Assembly (NCBI GenBank): GCA_963580455.1
Contig: OY756967.1
Span: 12,236,501 to 12,300,500, forward strand
DNA: 64,000 bases
Source: Euonymus europaeus
Lineage: Eukaryota; Streptophyta; Magnoliopsida; Celastrales; Celastraceae
Direction: 5' to 3'
The position numbers and the translations under genes are program-made. Under the pieces are notes generated by a model. The model was given only the letters and a program-made list of their open reading frames with translations. It was not told the DNA's origin and searched no databases. Shown here piece after piece: positions 53,510-64,000 of this stretch (within the stretch, counting starts at the first letter, position 1; each line of letters opens with the position of its first letter).

Positions 53510-56500
53510 TCTATGTCAAATTTTAAGAAAATGCGCTTCCAGGATTATTTCGATGCCAAAACACCAACTTTCTATGACAAATGGACAAAACCGTTAAAAG
53601 CTCCTCCATAGCGAGAGTTGAGCAACTTCGGACAATCAAAGTTGCTCGGTGTACAATTTATATTGTTCTACTATGTCAAATTTTACGAGTATAAGCTTTC
53701 AAGATTATTTCGATGCCAAAACCTTAACTTTCTATGACAAATGGACAAAACCGTTAAAATCTCCTCCATAGAAAGAGTTGAGCATCTTCAGACAATCAAA
53801 GTTGCTCGGTGTACACTTTTTATTATTCTTCTATGTTAAATTTTACGAAAATGAGCTTTCAGGATTATTTCGATGCCGGAACACCAACTTTCTATGACAA
53901 ATGGACAAAACCGTTAAAAGCACCTCCATAGCGAGAGTTGAGCAACTTCGGACAATCAAAGTTGCTCGGTGTACAATTTATATTGTTCTTCTACGTTAAA
54001 TTTTATGAAAATGAGCTTCCAGGATTATTTCGATGCCAAAACACCAACTTTCTATGACAAATAGACAAAACCGTTAAAAACACCTCCATAGAGAGAGTTG
54101 AGCAACTTCGGACAATCAATGTTGCTCGGTATACACTTTTTATTGCTCTTCTATGTTAAATTTTAAGAAAATGCGCTTCCAGGATTATTTCGATGCCAAA
54201 ACACCAACTTTCTATGACAAATGGACAAAACCGTTAAAAGCTCCTCCATAGCGAGAGTTGAGCAACTTCGGACAATCAAAGTTGCTCGGTGTACAATTTA
54301 TATTGTTCTACTATGTCAAATTTTACGAGTATAAGCTTTCAAGATTATTTCGATGCCAAAACATTAACTTTCTATGACAAATGGACAAAACCGTTAAAAT
54401 CTCCTCCATAGAAAGAGTTGAGCATCTTCGGACAATCAAAGTTGCTCGGTGTACACTTTTTATTATTCTTCTATGTTAAATTTTATGAAAATGAGCTTCC
54501 AGGATTATTTCGATGCTGAAACACCAACTTTCTATGACAAATGGACAAAACCGTTAAAAGCACCTCCATAGCGAGAGTTGAGCAACTTCGGACAATCAAA
54601 GTTGCTCGGTGTACAATTTATATTGTTCTTCTATGTTAAATTTTACGAAAATGAGCTTCCAGGATTATTTCGATGCCAAAACACCAACTTTCTATGACAA
54701 ATAGACAAAACCGTTAAAAACACCTCCATAGTGAGAGTTGAGCAACTTCGGACAATCAATGTTGCTCGGTGTACACTTTTTATTGCTCTTCTATGTTAAA
54801 TTTTAAGAAAATGCGCTTCCGGGATTATTTCGATGCCAAAACACCAACTTTCTATGACAAATGGACAAAACCGTTAAAAGCTCCTCCATAGCGAGAGTTG
54901 AGCAACTTCGGACAATCAAAGTTGCTCGGTGTACAATTTATATTGTTCTACTATGTCAAATTTTACGAGTATAAGCTTTCAAGATTTTTTTGATTCCAAA
55001 ACATTAACTTTCTATGACAAATGGACAAAACTGTTAAAAGCAGCTCCATAGAAAGAGTTGAGCATCTTCGGACAATCAAAGTTGCTCGGTGTACACTTTT
55101 TATTGTTCTTTTATGTTAAATTTTACGAAAATGAGCTTCCAGGATTATTTCGATGCCAAAACACCAACTTTCTATGACAAATGGAAAAAACCGTTAGAAG
55201 CACCTCCATAGAGAGAGTTGAGCAACTTCGGACTATCGAAGTTGCTCGGTGTACACTTTTTATTATTCTTCTATGTTAAATTTTACGAAAATGAGCTTCC
55301 AGGATTATTTCGATGCCAAAACACCAACTTTCTATGACAAATAGACAAAACCGTTAAAAACACCTCCACAGAGAGAGTTGAGCAACTTCGGACAATCAAT
55401 GTTGTTCGGTGTACACTTTTTATTGTTCTTTTATGTTAAATTTTACGAAAATGAGCTTGCACGATTATTTCGATGCCAAAACACCAACTTTCTATGACAA
55501 ATGGACAAAACCGTTAAAAGCTCCTTCATAGAGAGAGTTGAGCAACTTCGGACTATCAAAGTTGCTCGGTGTACACTTTATATTGTTCAACTAAGTCAAA
55601 TTTTACGAGTATAAGCTTCCAAGATTATTTCGATGCCAAAACACCAACTTTCTATGAGAAATGGACAAAACCGTTAAAAGCTCCTCCATAGAGAGAGTTG
55701 AGCAACTTCGGACTATCAAAGTTGCTCGGTGTACACTTTTTATTGTTCTTCTATGTTAAATTTTAAGAAAATGAGCTTCCAGGATTATTTCGATGCCGAA
55801 ACACCAACTTTCTATGACAAATGGACAAAACCGTTAAAAGCACCTCCATAGCGAGAGTTGAGAAACTTCGGACAATCAAAGTTGCTCGGTGTACAATTTA
55901 TGTTGTTCTTCTATGTTAAATTTTAAGAAAATGCGCTTCCAGGATTATTTCGATGCCAAAACACCAACTTTCTATGACAAATGGACAAAACCGTTAAAAG
56001 CTCCTCCATAGCGAGAGTTGAGCAACTTCGGACAATCAAAGTTGCTCGGTGTACAATTTATATTGTTCTACTATGTCAAATTTTACGAGTATAAGCTTTC
56101 AAGATTATTTCGATGCCAAAACATTAACTTTCTATGACAAATGGACAAAACCGTTAAAATCTCCTCCATAGAAAGAGTTGAGCATCTTCGGACAATCAAA
56201 GTTGCTCGGTGTACACTTTTTATTATTCTTCTATGTTAAATTTTACGAAAATGAGCTTTCAGGATTATTTCGATGCCGGAACACCAACTTTCTATGACAA
56301 ATGGACAAAACCGTTAAAAGCACCTCCATAGCGAGAGTTGAGCAACTTCGGACAATCAAAGTTGCTCGGTGTACAATTTATATTGTTCTTCTATGTTAAA
56401 TTTTACGAAAATGAGCTTCCAGGATTATTTCGATGCCAAAACACCAACTTTCTATGACAAATAGACAAAACCGTTAAAAACACCTCCATAGAGAGAGTTG

Positions 56501-58195
56501 AGCAACTTCGGACAATCAATGTTACTCGGTATACACTTTTTATTGCTCTTCTATGTTAAATTTTAAGAAAATGCGCTTCCAGGATTATTTCGATGCCAAA
56601 ACACCAACTTTCTATGACAAATGGACAAAACCGTTAAAAGCTCCTCCATAGCGAGAGTTGAGCAACTTCGGACAATCAAAGTTGCTCGGTGTACAATTTA
56701 TATTGTTCTACTATGTCAAATTTTACGAGTATAAGCTTTCAAGATTATTTCGATGCCAAAACATTAACTTTCTATGACAAATGGACAAAACCGTTAAAAT
56801 CTCCTCCATAGAAAGAGTTGAGCATCTTCGGACAATCAAAGTTGCTCGGTGTACACTTTTTATTATTCTTCTATGTTAAATTTTATGAAAATGAGCTTCC
56901 AGGATTATTTCGATGCCGAAACACCAACTTTCTATGACAAATGGACAAAACCGTTAAATGCACCTCCATAGCGAGAGTTGAGCAACTTCGGACAATCAAA
57001 GTTGCTCGGTGTACAATTTATATTGTTCTTCTATGTTAAATTTTACGAAAATGAGCTTCCAGGATTATTTCGATGCCAAAACACCAACTTTCTATGACAA
57101 ATAGACAAAACCGTTAAAAACACCTCCATAGTGAGAGTTGAGCAACTTCGGACAATCAATGTTGCTCGGTGTACACTTTTTATTGCTCTTCTATGTTAAA
57201 TTTTAAGAAAATGCGCTTCCGGGATTATTTCGATGCCAAAACACCAACTTTCTATGACAAATGGACAAAACCGTTAAAAGCTCCTCCATAGCGAGAGTTG
57301 AGCAACTTCGGACAATCAAAGTTGCTCGGTGTACAATTTATATTGTTCTACTATGTCAAATTTTACGAGTATAAGCTTTCAAGATTTTTTTGATTCCAAA
57401 ACATTAACTTTCTATGACAAATGGACAAAACTGTTAAAAGCAGCTCCATAGAAAGAGTTGAGCATCTTCGGACAATCAAAGTTGCTCGGTGTACACTTTT
57501 TATTGTTCTTTTATGTTAAATTTTACGAAAATGAGCTTCCAGGATTATTTCGATGCCAAAACACCAACTTTCTATGACAAATGGAAAAAACCGTTAGAAG
57601 CTCCTCCATAGAGAGAGTTGAGCAACTTCGGACTATCGAAGTTGCTCGGTGTACACTTTTTATTATTCTTCTATGTTAAATTTTACGAAAATGAGCTTCC
57701 AGGATTATTTCGATGCCAAAACACCAACTTTCTATGACAAATAGACAAAACCGTTAAAAACACATCCACAGAGAGAGTTGAGCAACTTCGGACAATCAAT
57801 GTTGTTCGGTGTACACTTTTTATTGTTTTTTATGTTAAATTTTACGAAAATGAGCTTGCACGATTATTTCGATGCCAAGACACCAACTTTCTATGACAAA
57901 TGGACAAAACCGTTAAAAGCTCCTCCATAGAGAGAGTTGAGCAACTTCGGACTATCAAAGTTGCTCGGTGTACACTTTATATTGTTCTACTAAGTCAAAT
58001 TTTACGAGTATAAGCTTCCAAGATTATTTCGATGCCAAAACACCAACTTTCTATGAGAAATGGACAAAACCGTTAAAAGCTCCTCCATAGAGAGAGTTGA
58101 GCAACTTCGGACTATCAAAGTTGCTCGGTGTACACTTTTTATTGTTCTTCTATGTTAAATTTTAAGAAAATGAGCTTCCAGGATTATTTCGATGC
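53510..58195 (+). repeat. 15-monomer (2,400-bp) HOR, two tandem copies
   Basis: Copy 1 is about 53,510-55,797 and copy 2 about 55,910-58,195. GATGCCGGAACACC occurs at 53,876 and 56,276, AAGATTTTTTTGATTCC at 54,980 and 57,380, and CTATGAGAAATGG near 55,655 and 58,054. The offset is 2,400 and drops to 2,399 after a 1-base deletion near 57,827 (TTGTTTTTTATG). Around ten differences were seen, so this pair is older than the 9-mer at 41.8 kb. The unit contains the 640-bp tetramer series plus about seven other monomers: a repeat within a repeat. Confidence 0.85.
53521..54985 (+). repeat. 4-monomer (640-bp) HOR, 2.3 copies
   Basis: Copies are 53,521-54,160, 54,161-54,800 and a partial from 54,801, each starting with TTTTAAGAAAATGCGCTTCC. 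The four monomers are, in order: TAGCGAGAG followed by class B with CTATGTCAA; AATCTCCTCC with the GAGCATC dyad; GATGCCGGA or GATGCTGAA with AAAGCACC; and ACAAATAGAC with AAAAACACC, CAATGTTGCTCGG and ATTGCTCTTC. A partial copy precedes them from about 53,190. The same tetramers recur in 55,921-57,385. Confidence 0.85.
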
Positions 58196-59105
58196 CAAAA
58201 CACCAACTTTCTATGACAAATGGAAAAAACCGTTAAAAGCTCCTCCATAGAGAGAGTTGAGCAACTTTGGACAATCAAAGTTGCTCGGTGTACACTTTAT
58301 ATTGTTCTACTAAGTCAAATTTTACGAGTATAAGCTTCCAAGATTATTTCGATTCCAAAACATTAACTTTCTATGACAAATGGACAAAACCGTTAAAAGC
58401 ACTTCCATAGAGAGAGTTTAGCAACTTCGGACTATCAAAGTTGCTCGGTGTACACTTTATATTGTTCTACTAAGTCAAATTTTACGAGTATAAGCTTCCA
58501 AGATTATTTCGATGCCAAAACATTAACTTTCTATGACAAATGGACAAAATTGTTAAAAGCACCTCCATAGAAAGAGTTGAGCGTCTTCGGACAATCAAAG
58601 TTGCTCGGTGTACACTTTTTATTGTTCTTTTATGTTAAATTTTACGAAAATGAGCTTCCAGGATTATTTCGATGCCAAAACACCAACTTTCTATGACAAA
58701 TGGACAAAACCGTTAAAAGCTCCTCCATAGAGAGAGTTAAGCAACTTCGGACTATCGAAGTTGCTCGGTATACACTTTTTATTGTTCTTCTATGTTAAAT
58801 TTTAAGAAAATGAGCTTCCAGCATTATTTCGATGCCAAAACACCAACTTTCTATGACAAATGGACAAAACCGTTAAAAGCTCCTCCATAGCGAGAGTTGA
58901 GCAACTTCGGACAATCAAAGTTGCTCGGTGTACAATTTATATTGTTCTACTAAGTCAAATTTTACGAGTATAAGCTTTCAAGATTATTTCGATGCCAAAA
59001 CATTAACTTTCTATGACAAATGGACAAAACCGTTAAAATCTCCTCCATAGAAAGAGTTGAGCATCTTCGGACAATCAAAGTTGCTCGGTGTACACTTTTT
59101 ATTGT
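57240..59105 (+). repeat. Segment recurring at 61.9-63.8 kb, copy 1
   Basis: This matches 61,910-63,775 at an offset of about 4,669. Markers are AAGATTTTTTTGATTCC (57,380 and about 62,050), ACCGTTAGAAGC, CCTCCACAGAG, TTTCGATTCCAAAACATT and TTGAGCGTCTTCGG (58,580 and 63,249). The offset is 29 monomers plus 29 bases. The extra 29 bases are accounted for by the long monomer at 60,582-60,770. The copies part near 59,105, where copy 1 has TTCTTCTATG and copy 2 TTCTTTTATGATAA. Confidence 0.8.
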
Positions 59106-61910
59106 TCTTCTATGTTAAATTTTACGAAAATGAGCTTCCGGGGTTATTTCGATGCCAAAACACCAACTTTCTATGACAAATGGACAAAACCGTTAAAAGC
59201 TCCTCCATAGAGAGAGTTGGGCAACTTCGGACTATCGAAGTTGCTCGGTGTACACTTTTTATTATTCTTCTATGTTAAATTTTATGAAAATGAGCTTCCA
59301 GGATTATTTCGATGCCGAAACACCAACTTTCTATGACAAATGGACAAAACCGTTAAAAGCACCTCCATAGCGAGAGTTGAGCAACTTCGGACAATCAATG
59401 TTGCTCGGTGTACAATTTATATTGTTCTACTATGTTAAATTTTACGAGTATAAGCTTTCAAGATTATTTCGATGCCAAAACATTAACTTTCTATGACAAA
59501 TGGACAAAACCGTTAAAATCTCCTCCATAGAAAGAGTTTAGCATCTTCGGACAATCAAAGTTGCTCGGTGTACACTTTTTATTGTTCTTTTATGATAAAT
59601 TTTTTGAGTATAAGCTTCCAAGATTATTTCAATGCCAAAAAATTAACTTTCTATGACAAATGGAAAAAATTGTTAAAAGCACCTCCATAGAAAGAGTTGA
59701 GCATCTTCGGACAATCAAAGTTGCTCGGTGTACACTTTTTATTATTCTTCTATTTTAAATTTTACGAAAATGAGCTTTCAGGATTATTTCGATGCCAAAA
59801 CACCAACTTTCTATGACAAATGGACAAAACCGTTAAAAGCACCTCCATAGCGAGAGTTGAGCAATTTCGGACAATCAAAGTTGCTCGGTGTACAATTTAT
59901 ATTGTTCTACTAAGTCAAATTTTACGAGTATAAGCTTTCAAGATTATTTCGATGCCAAAACATTAACTTTCTATGACAAATGGACAAAACCGTTAAAAGC
60001 TCCTCCATAGAAAGAGTTGAGCAACTTCGGACAATCAAAGTTGCTCGGTGTACACTTTTTATTGTTCTTTTATGTTAAATTTTACGAAAATGAGCTTGCA
60101 CGATTATTTCGATGCCAAAACACCAACTTTCTATGGCAAATCGACAAAACCGTTAAAAGCTCCTCCATAAAGATAGTTGAGCAACTTCGGACAATCAAAG
60201 TTGCTCGGTGTACACTTTTTATTGTTCTTTTATGTTAAATTTTACGAAAATGAGCTTGCACGATTATTTCGATGCCAAAACACCAACTTTCTATGACAAA
60301 TCGACAAAACCGTTAAAAGCTCCTCCATAAAGATAGTTGAGCAACTTCAGACTATCAAAGTTGCTCGGTGTACACTTTTTATTGTTCTTCTATGTTAAAT
60401 TTTACGAAAATGAGCTTCCGGGGTTATTTCGATGCCAAAACACCAACTTTCTATGACAAATGGACAAAACCTTTAAAAGCTCCTCCATAGATAGAGTTGA
60501 GCAACTTCGGACTATCAAAGTTGCTCGGTGTACACTTTTTATTGTTCTTCTATGTTAAATTTTAAGAAAATGAGCTTCCAGGATTATTTCGATGCCAAAA
60601 CACCAACTTTCTATGACAAATAGACAAAACCGTTAAAAACACCTCCATAGAGAGAGTTGAGCAACTTCGGACAATCAATGTTGCTCGGTGTACACTTTTT
60701 ATTGTTCTTCTATGTTAAATTTTACGAAAATGAGCTTTCATGGTTAAATTTTACGAGTATAAGCTTTCAAGATTATTTCGATGCCAAAACAATAACTTTC
60801 TATGACAAATGGACAAAACCGTTAAAAGCTCCTCCATAGAGAGAGTTGAGCAACTTCGGACTATCAAAGTTGCTCGGTGTACACTTTATATTGTTCTACT
60901 AAGTCAAATTTTACGAGTATAAGCTTCCAAGATTATTTCGATTCCAAAACATTAACTTTCAATGACAAATGGACAAAACCGTTAAAAGCACTTCCATAGA
61001 AAGAGTTGGGCATCTTCGGACAATCAAAGTTGCTCGGTGTACACCTTTTATTGCTCTTTTATGTTAAATTTTACGAAAATGAGCTTCCAGGATTATTTCG
61101 ATGCCAAAACACCAACTTTCTATGACAAATGGAAAAAACCGTTAAAAGCTCCTCCATAGAGAGAGTTGAGCAACTTCGGACTATCGAAGTTGCTCGGTGT
61201 ACACTTTTTATTGTTCTTTTATGTTAAATTTTACGAAAATGAGCTTGCACGATTATTTTATGCCAAAACACCAACTTTCTATGACAAATAAACAAACCCG
61301 TTAAAAGCTCCTCCATAGAGGGAGTTGAGCAACTTCGGACAATCAATGTTGCTCGGTGTACACTTTTTATTGTTCTTTTATGTTAAATTTTACGAAAATT
61401 AGCTTGCACGATTATTTCGATGCCAATACACCAACTTTCTATGACAAATGGACAAAACCGTTAAAAGCTCTTCAATAGAGAGAGTTTAGCAACTTCGGAC
61501 TATCAAAGTTGCTCGGTGTACAATTTGTATTGTTCTACTAAGTCAAATTTTACGAGTATAAGCTTTCAAGATTATTTCGATGCCAAAACATTAACTTTCT
61601 ATGACAAATGGACAAAACCGTTAAAATCTCCTCCATAGAAAGAGTTGAGCATCTTCGGACAATCAAAGTTGCTCGGTGTACACTTTTTATTGTTCTTTTA
61701 TGATAAATTTTTTGAGTATAAGCTTCCAAGATTATTTCGATGCCAAAAAATTAACTTTCTTTGACAAATGGAAAAAATTGTTAAAAGCACCTCCATAGAA
61801 AGAGTTGAGCATCTTCGGACAATCAAAGTTGCTCGGTGTACACTTTTTATTATTCTTCTATGTTAAATTTTATGAAAATGAGCTTTCAGGATTATTTCGA
61901 TGCCAAAACA
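59105..61910 (+). repeat. Mixed array around the elongated monomer
   Basis: About 17 monomers with several local novelties. A near-identical 160-bp pair lies at about 60,080-60,340, marked by AAATCGACAAAACC and CATAAAGATAGTTGAG (60,168 and 60,328). ATAAACAAACCCGTT is near 61,288, and a shortened CGATTATTTTATGCC near 61,252. TATGATAAATTTTTTGAG is at about 59,595 and 61,700. No period longer than the monomer holds across the stretch, and no genes were seen. Confidence 0.7.
60582..60770 (+). repeat. Elongated 189-bp monomer
   Basis: The distance between successive GATTATTTC landmarks is 189 instead of 160. The sequence runs TTAAATTTTACGAAAATGAG, CTTTCATGG, then again TTAAATTTTACGAGTATAAG and CTTTCAAG. 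A class A end is thus followed by a second, class B end of the same region. This is an out-of-register join between an A and a B monomer, probably by slipped pairing at the near-identical TTAAATTTTACGA. It is the only large departure from the 160-base unit that I saw. Confidence 0.88.
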
Positions 61911-64000
61911 CCAACTTTCTATGACAAATGGACAAAACCGTTAAAACCACCTCCATAGCGAGAGTTGAGCAACTTCGGACAATCAAAGTTGCTCGGTGTA
62001 CAATTTATATTGTTCTACTATGTCAAATTTTACGAGTATAAGCTTTCAAGATTTTTTTGATTCCAAAACATTAACTTTCTATGACAAATGGACAAAACTG
62101 TTAAAAGCAGCTCCATAGAAAGAGTTGAGCATCTTCGGACAATCAAAGTTGCTCGGTGTACACTTTTTATTGTTCTTTTAGGTTAAATTTTACGAAAATG
62201 AGCTTCCAGGATTATTTCGATGCCAAAACACCAACTTTCTATGACAAATGGAAAAAACCGTTAGAAGCTCCTCAATAGAGAGAGTTGAGCAACTTCGGAC
62301 TATCGAAGTTGCTCGGTGTACACTTTTTATTATTCTTCTTTGTTAAATTTTACGAAAATGAGCTTCCAGGATTATTTCGATGTCAAAACACCAACTTTCT
62401 ATGACAAATAGACAAAACCGTTAAAAACACCTCCACAGAGAGAGTTGAGCAACTTCGGACAATCAATGTTGTTCGGTGTACACTTTTTATTGTTCTTTTA
62501 TGTTAAATTTTACGAAAATGAGCTTGCACGATTATTTCGATGCCAAAACACCAACTTTCTATGACAAATAGACAAAACCGTTAAAAGCTCCTCCATAGAG
62601 AGAGTTGAGCAACTTCGGACTATTAAAGTTGCTCGGTGTACACTTTATATTGTTCTACTAAGTCAAATTTTACGAGTATAAGCTTCCAAGATTATTTCGA
62701 TGCCAAAACACCAACTTTCTATGACAAATGGACAAAACCGTTAAAAGCTCCTCCATAGAGAGAGTTGAGCAACTTCGGACTATCAAAGTTGCTCGGTGTA
62801 CACTTTTTATTGTTCTTCTATATTAAATTTTAAGAAAATGAGCTTCCAGGATTATTTCGATGCCAAAACACCAACTTTCTATGACAAATGGAAAAAACCG
62901 TTAAAAGCTCCTCCATAGAGAGAGTTGAGCAACTTTGGACAATCAAAGTTGCTCGGTGTACACTTTATATTGTTCTACTAAGTCAAATTTTACGAGTATA
63001 AGCTTCCAAGATTATTTCGATTCCAAAACATTAACTTTCTATGACAAATGGACAAAACCGTTAAAAGTACTTCCATAGAGAGAGTTTAGCAACTTCGGAC
63101 TATCAAAGTTGCTCGGTGTACACTTTATATTGTTCTACTAAGTCAAATTTTACGAGTATAAGCTTCCAAGATTATTTCGATGCCAAAACATTAACTTTCT
63201 ATGACAAATGGACAAAATTGTTAAAAGCACCTCCATAGAAAGAGTTGAGCGTCTTCGGACAATCAAAGTTGCTCGGTGTACACTTTTTATTGTTCTTTTA
63301 TGTTAAATTTTACGAAAATGAGCTTCCAGGATTATTTCGATGCCAAAACACCAACTTTCTATGACAAATGGACAAAACCGTTAAAAGCTCCTCCATAGAG
63401 AGAGTTGAGCAACTTCGGACTATCGAAGTTGCTCGCTATACACTTTTTATTGTTCTTCTATGTTAAATTTTAAGAAAATGAGCTTCCAGGATTATTTCGA
63501 TGCTAAAACACCAACTTTCTATGACAAATGGACAAAACCGTTAAAAGCTCCTCCATAGCGAGAGTTGAGCAACTTCGGACAATCAAAGTTGCTCGGTGTA
63601 CAATTTATATTGTTCTACTAAGTCAAATTTTACGAGTATAAGCTTTCAAGATTATTTCGATGCCAAAACATTAACTTTCTATGACAAATGGACAAAACCG
63701 TTAAAATCTCCTCCATAGAAAGAGTTGAGCATCTTCGGACAATCAAAGTTGCTCGGTGTACACTTTTTATTGTTCTTTTATGATAAATTTTTTGAGTATA
63801 AGCTTCCAAGATTATTTCGATGCCAAAAAATTAACTTTCTATGACAAATGGAAGAAATTGTTAAAAGCACCTCCATAGAAAGAGTTGAGCATCTTCGGAC
63901 AATCAAAGTTGCTCGGTGTACACTTTTTATTATTCTTCTATGTTAAATTTTATGAAAATGAGCTTTCAGGATTATTTCGATGCCAAAACACCAACTTTCT
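61560..64000 (+). repeat. 13-monomer (2,080-bp) period reaching the window end
   Basis: The series AGTATAAGCTTTCAAG, AAAATCTCCTCC, TATGATAAATTTTTTGAG, GCCAAAAAATTAAC, AAATTGTTAAAAGCACC and GAGCTTTCAGG starts at about 61,560 and begins again at about 63,641. TATGATAAATTT is at about 61,700 and 63,780. Only some 360 bases of the second copy are inside the window, so the array continues beyond base 64,000. Confidence 0.78.
61910..63775 (+). repeat. Segment recurring from 57.2-59.1 kb, copy 2
   Basis: This is the partner of 57,240-59,105 in the same orientation. Differences include TTTTAGGTTAA near 62,180, CTCCTCAATAG near 62,272, TTCTTCTTTG near 62,336, GATGTCAAAACACC near 62,382 and CTCGCTATACAC near 63,435. 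The copy overlaps the 2,080-bp repeat that runs to the window end. Confidence 0.8.

Larger units (their letters stand above)
49475..53510 (+). repeat. Mosaic A/B array without a single clear period
   Basis: About 25 monomers. GAGTATAAGCTTTCAGGATT with TCTCCACCATAG occurs twice, near 50,010 and 50,490 (offset 480). CGGGGTTATTTCG monomers followed by a perfect dyad occur at about 50,660, 50,980, 51,140 and 52,740. The marker TATGATAAATTTTTTGAG at about 51,595 returns near 59,595, 61,700 and 63,780. No genes were seen. Confidence 0.7.
1..64000 (+). repeat. Satellite DNA array, ~160-bp monomer, ~400 copies
   Basis: The landmark GATTATTTCGATGCC recurs about every 160 bases from one end of the window to the other: copies of the CAGGATTATT-type start lie near 121, 281, 441 and 601, and the last near 63,967, which is 399 units of 160 plus 6. 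Most length changes are 1-3 base deletions; one monomer near 60.6-60.8 kb is 29 bases longer. All monomers read in the same direction and nothing else interrupts them. The unit is close to one nucleosome plus a short linker, as in many centromeric satellites (established knowledge). Because 160 is not a multiple of three, the reading frame shifts at each monomer and stops such as the TAG in CCATAGAGAG end every frame, which argues against coding. Centromere identity is inferred; I do not recognise the family or the species. Confidence 0.98.

Noticed and set aside
1..64000. CRISPR array
   Set aside because: Units are contiguous 160-base repeats without unique spacers, and the variation is that of diverging satellite copies.
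1..64000. Known named satellites (human alpha satellite, rice CentO, Arabidopsis 178-bp family)
   Set aside because: The unit length differs from these, and I recognise none of their sequence in the monomer. Without a database search I leave the family unnamed.
61560..64000. Transposon or retroelement border at TATGATAAATTTTTTGAG
   Set aside because: The marker keeps the monomer phase and length. It is a variant of TATGTTAAATTTTACGAG, without target-site duplication or terminal repeats.

Overview
The whole 64 kb window is one uninterrupted, head-to-tail satellite DNA array. The unit is about 160 bp (roughly 400 monomers, about 37% G+C when counted on a near-consensus monomer), and every monomer I followed lies in the same orientation. 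I found no gene, tRNA, rRNA, transposon, CRISPR array or non-satellite spacer. The longest open frames are under 100 codons and all are readings through the satellite. An array of this length with a nucleosome-sized unit and multi-monomer higher-order repeats (HORs) points to a eukaryotic nuclear genome, most plausibly centromeric or pericentromeric heterochromatin from a long-read assembly. I do not recognise the monomer. Its length is in the range of many plant centromeric satellites, but the species and the centromeric role are inference.

Layout. 1-5.0 kb: mixed, relatively diverged monomers with only short local duplications. 5.0-18.1 kb: a large block (5.02-12.18 kb) and a shortened second copy (12.53-18.11 kb), whose spacing falls from 7,514 to 6,394, 6,074 and 5,914 bp because whole monomers are missing from copy 2. 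18.1-18.9 kb: the most diverged monomers in the window. 18.9-29.3 kb: mosaic with 6-mer and 9-mer duplications. 29.3-38.0 kb: repeats offset by 4,000, 1,600 and 3,519 bp. 37.4-49.5 kb: the most homogeneous part, with 16-mer (2,560 bp), 9-mer (1,440 bp, two differences seen between copies) and 16-mer (2,559 bp) tandem duplications. 49.5-53.5 kb: mosaic with an exact 320-bp dimer duplication. 53.5-58.2 kb: a 15-mer (2,400 bp) built partly from a 640-bp tetramer. 57.2-64 kb: segments offset by about 4,669 and 2,080 bp, and one 189-bp monomer.

Monomer anatomy. Two sequence classes alternate irregularly. Class A carries GTTCTTCTATGTTAA, then ATGAGCTTCCAGGATT and CACCAAC. Class B carries GTTCTACTAAGTCAA, then GTATAAGCTTCCAAGATT and CATTAAC. 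Every monomer has a dyad region that in its perfect form has 11-bp arms around a 6-bp centre, followed 1 bp later by the 8-bp palindrome GTGTACAC. Perfect and degenerate dyads occupy fixed positions inside the HORs, which is the most interesting signal here. All comparisons were made by eye, so boundaries are good to tens of bases and difference counts are approximate.
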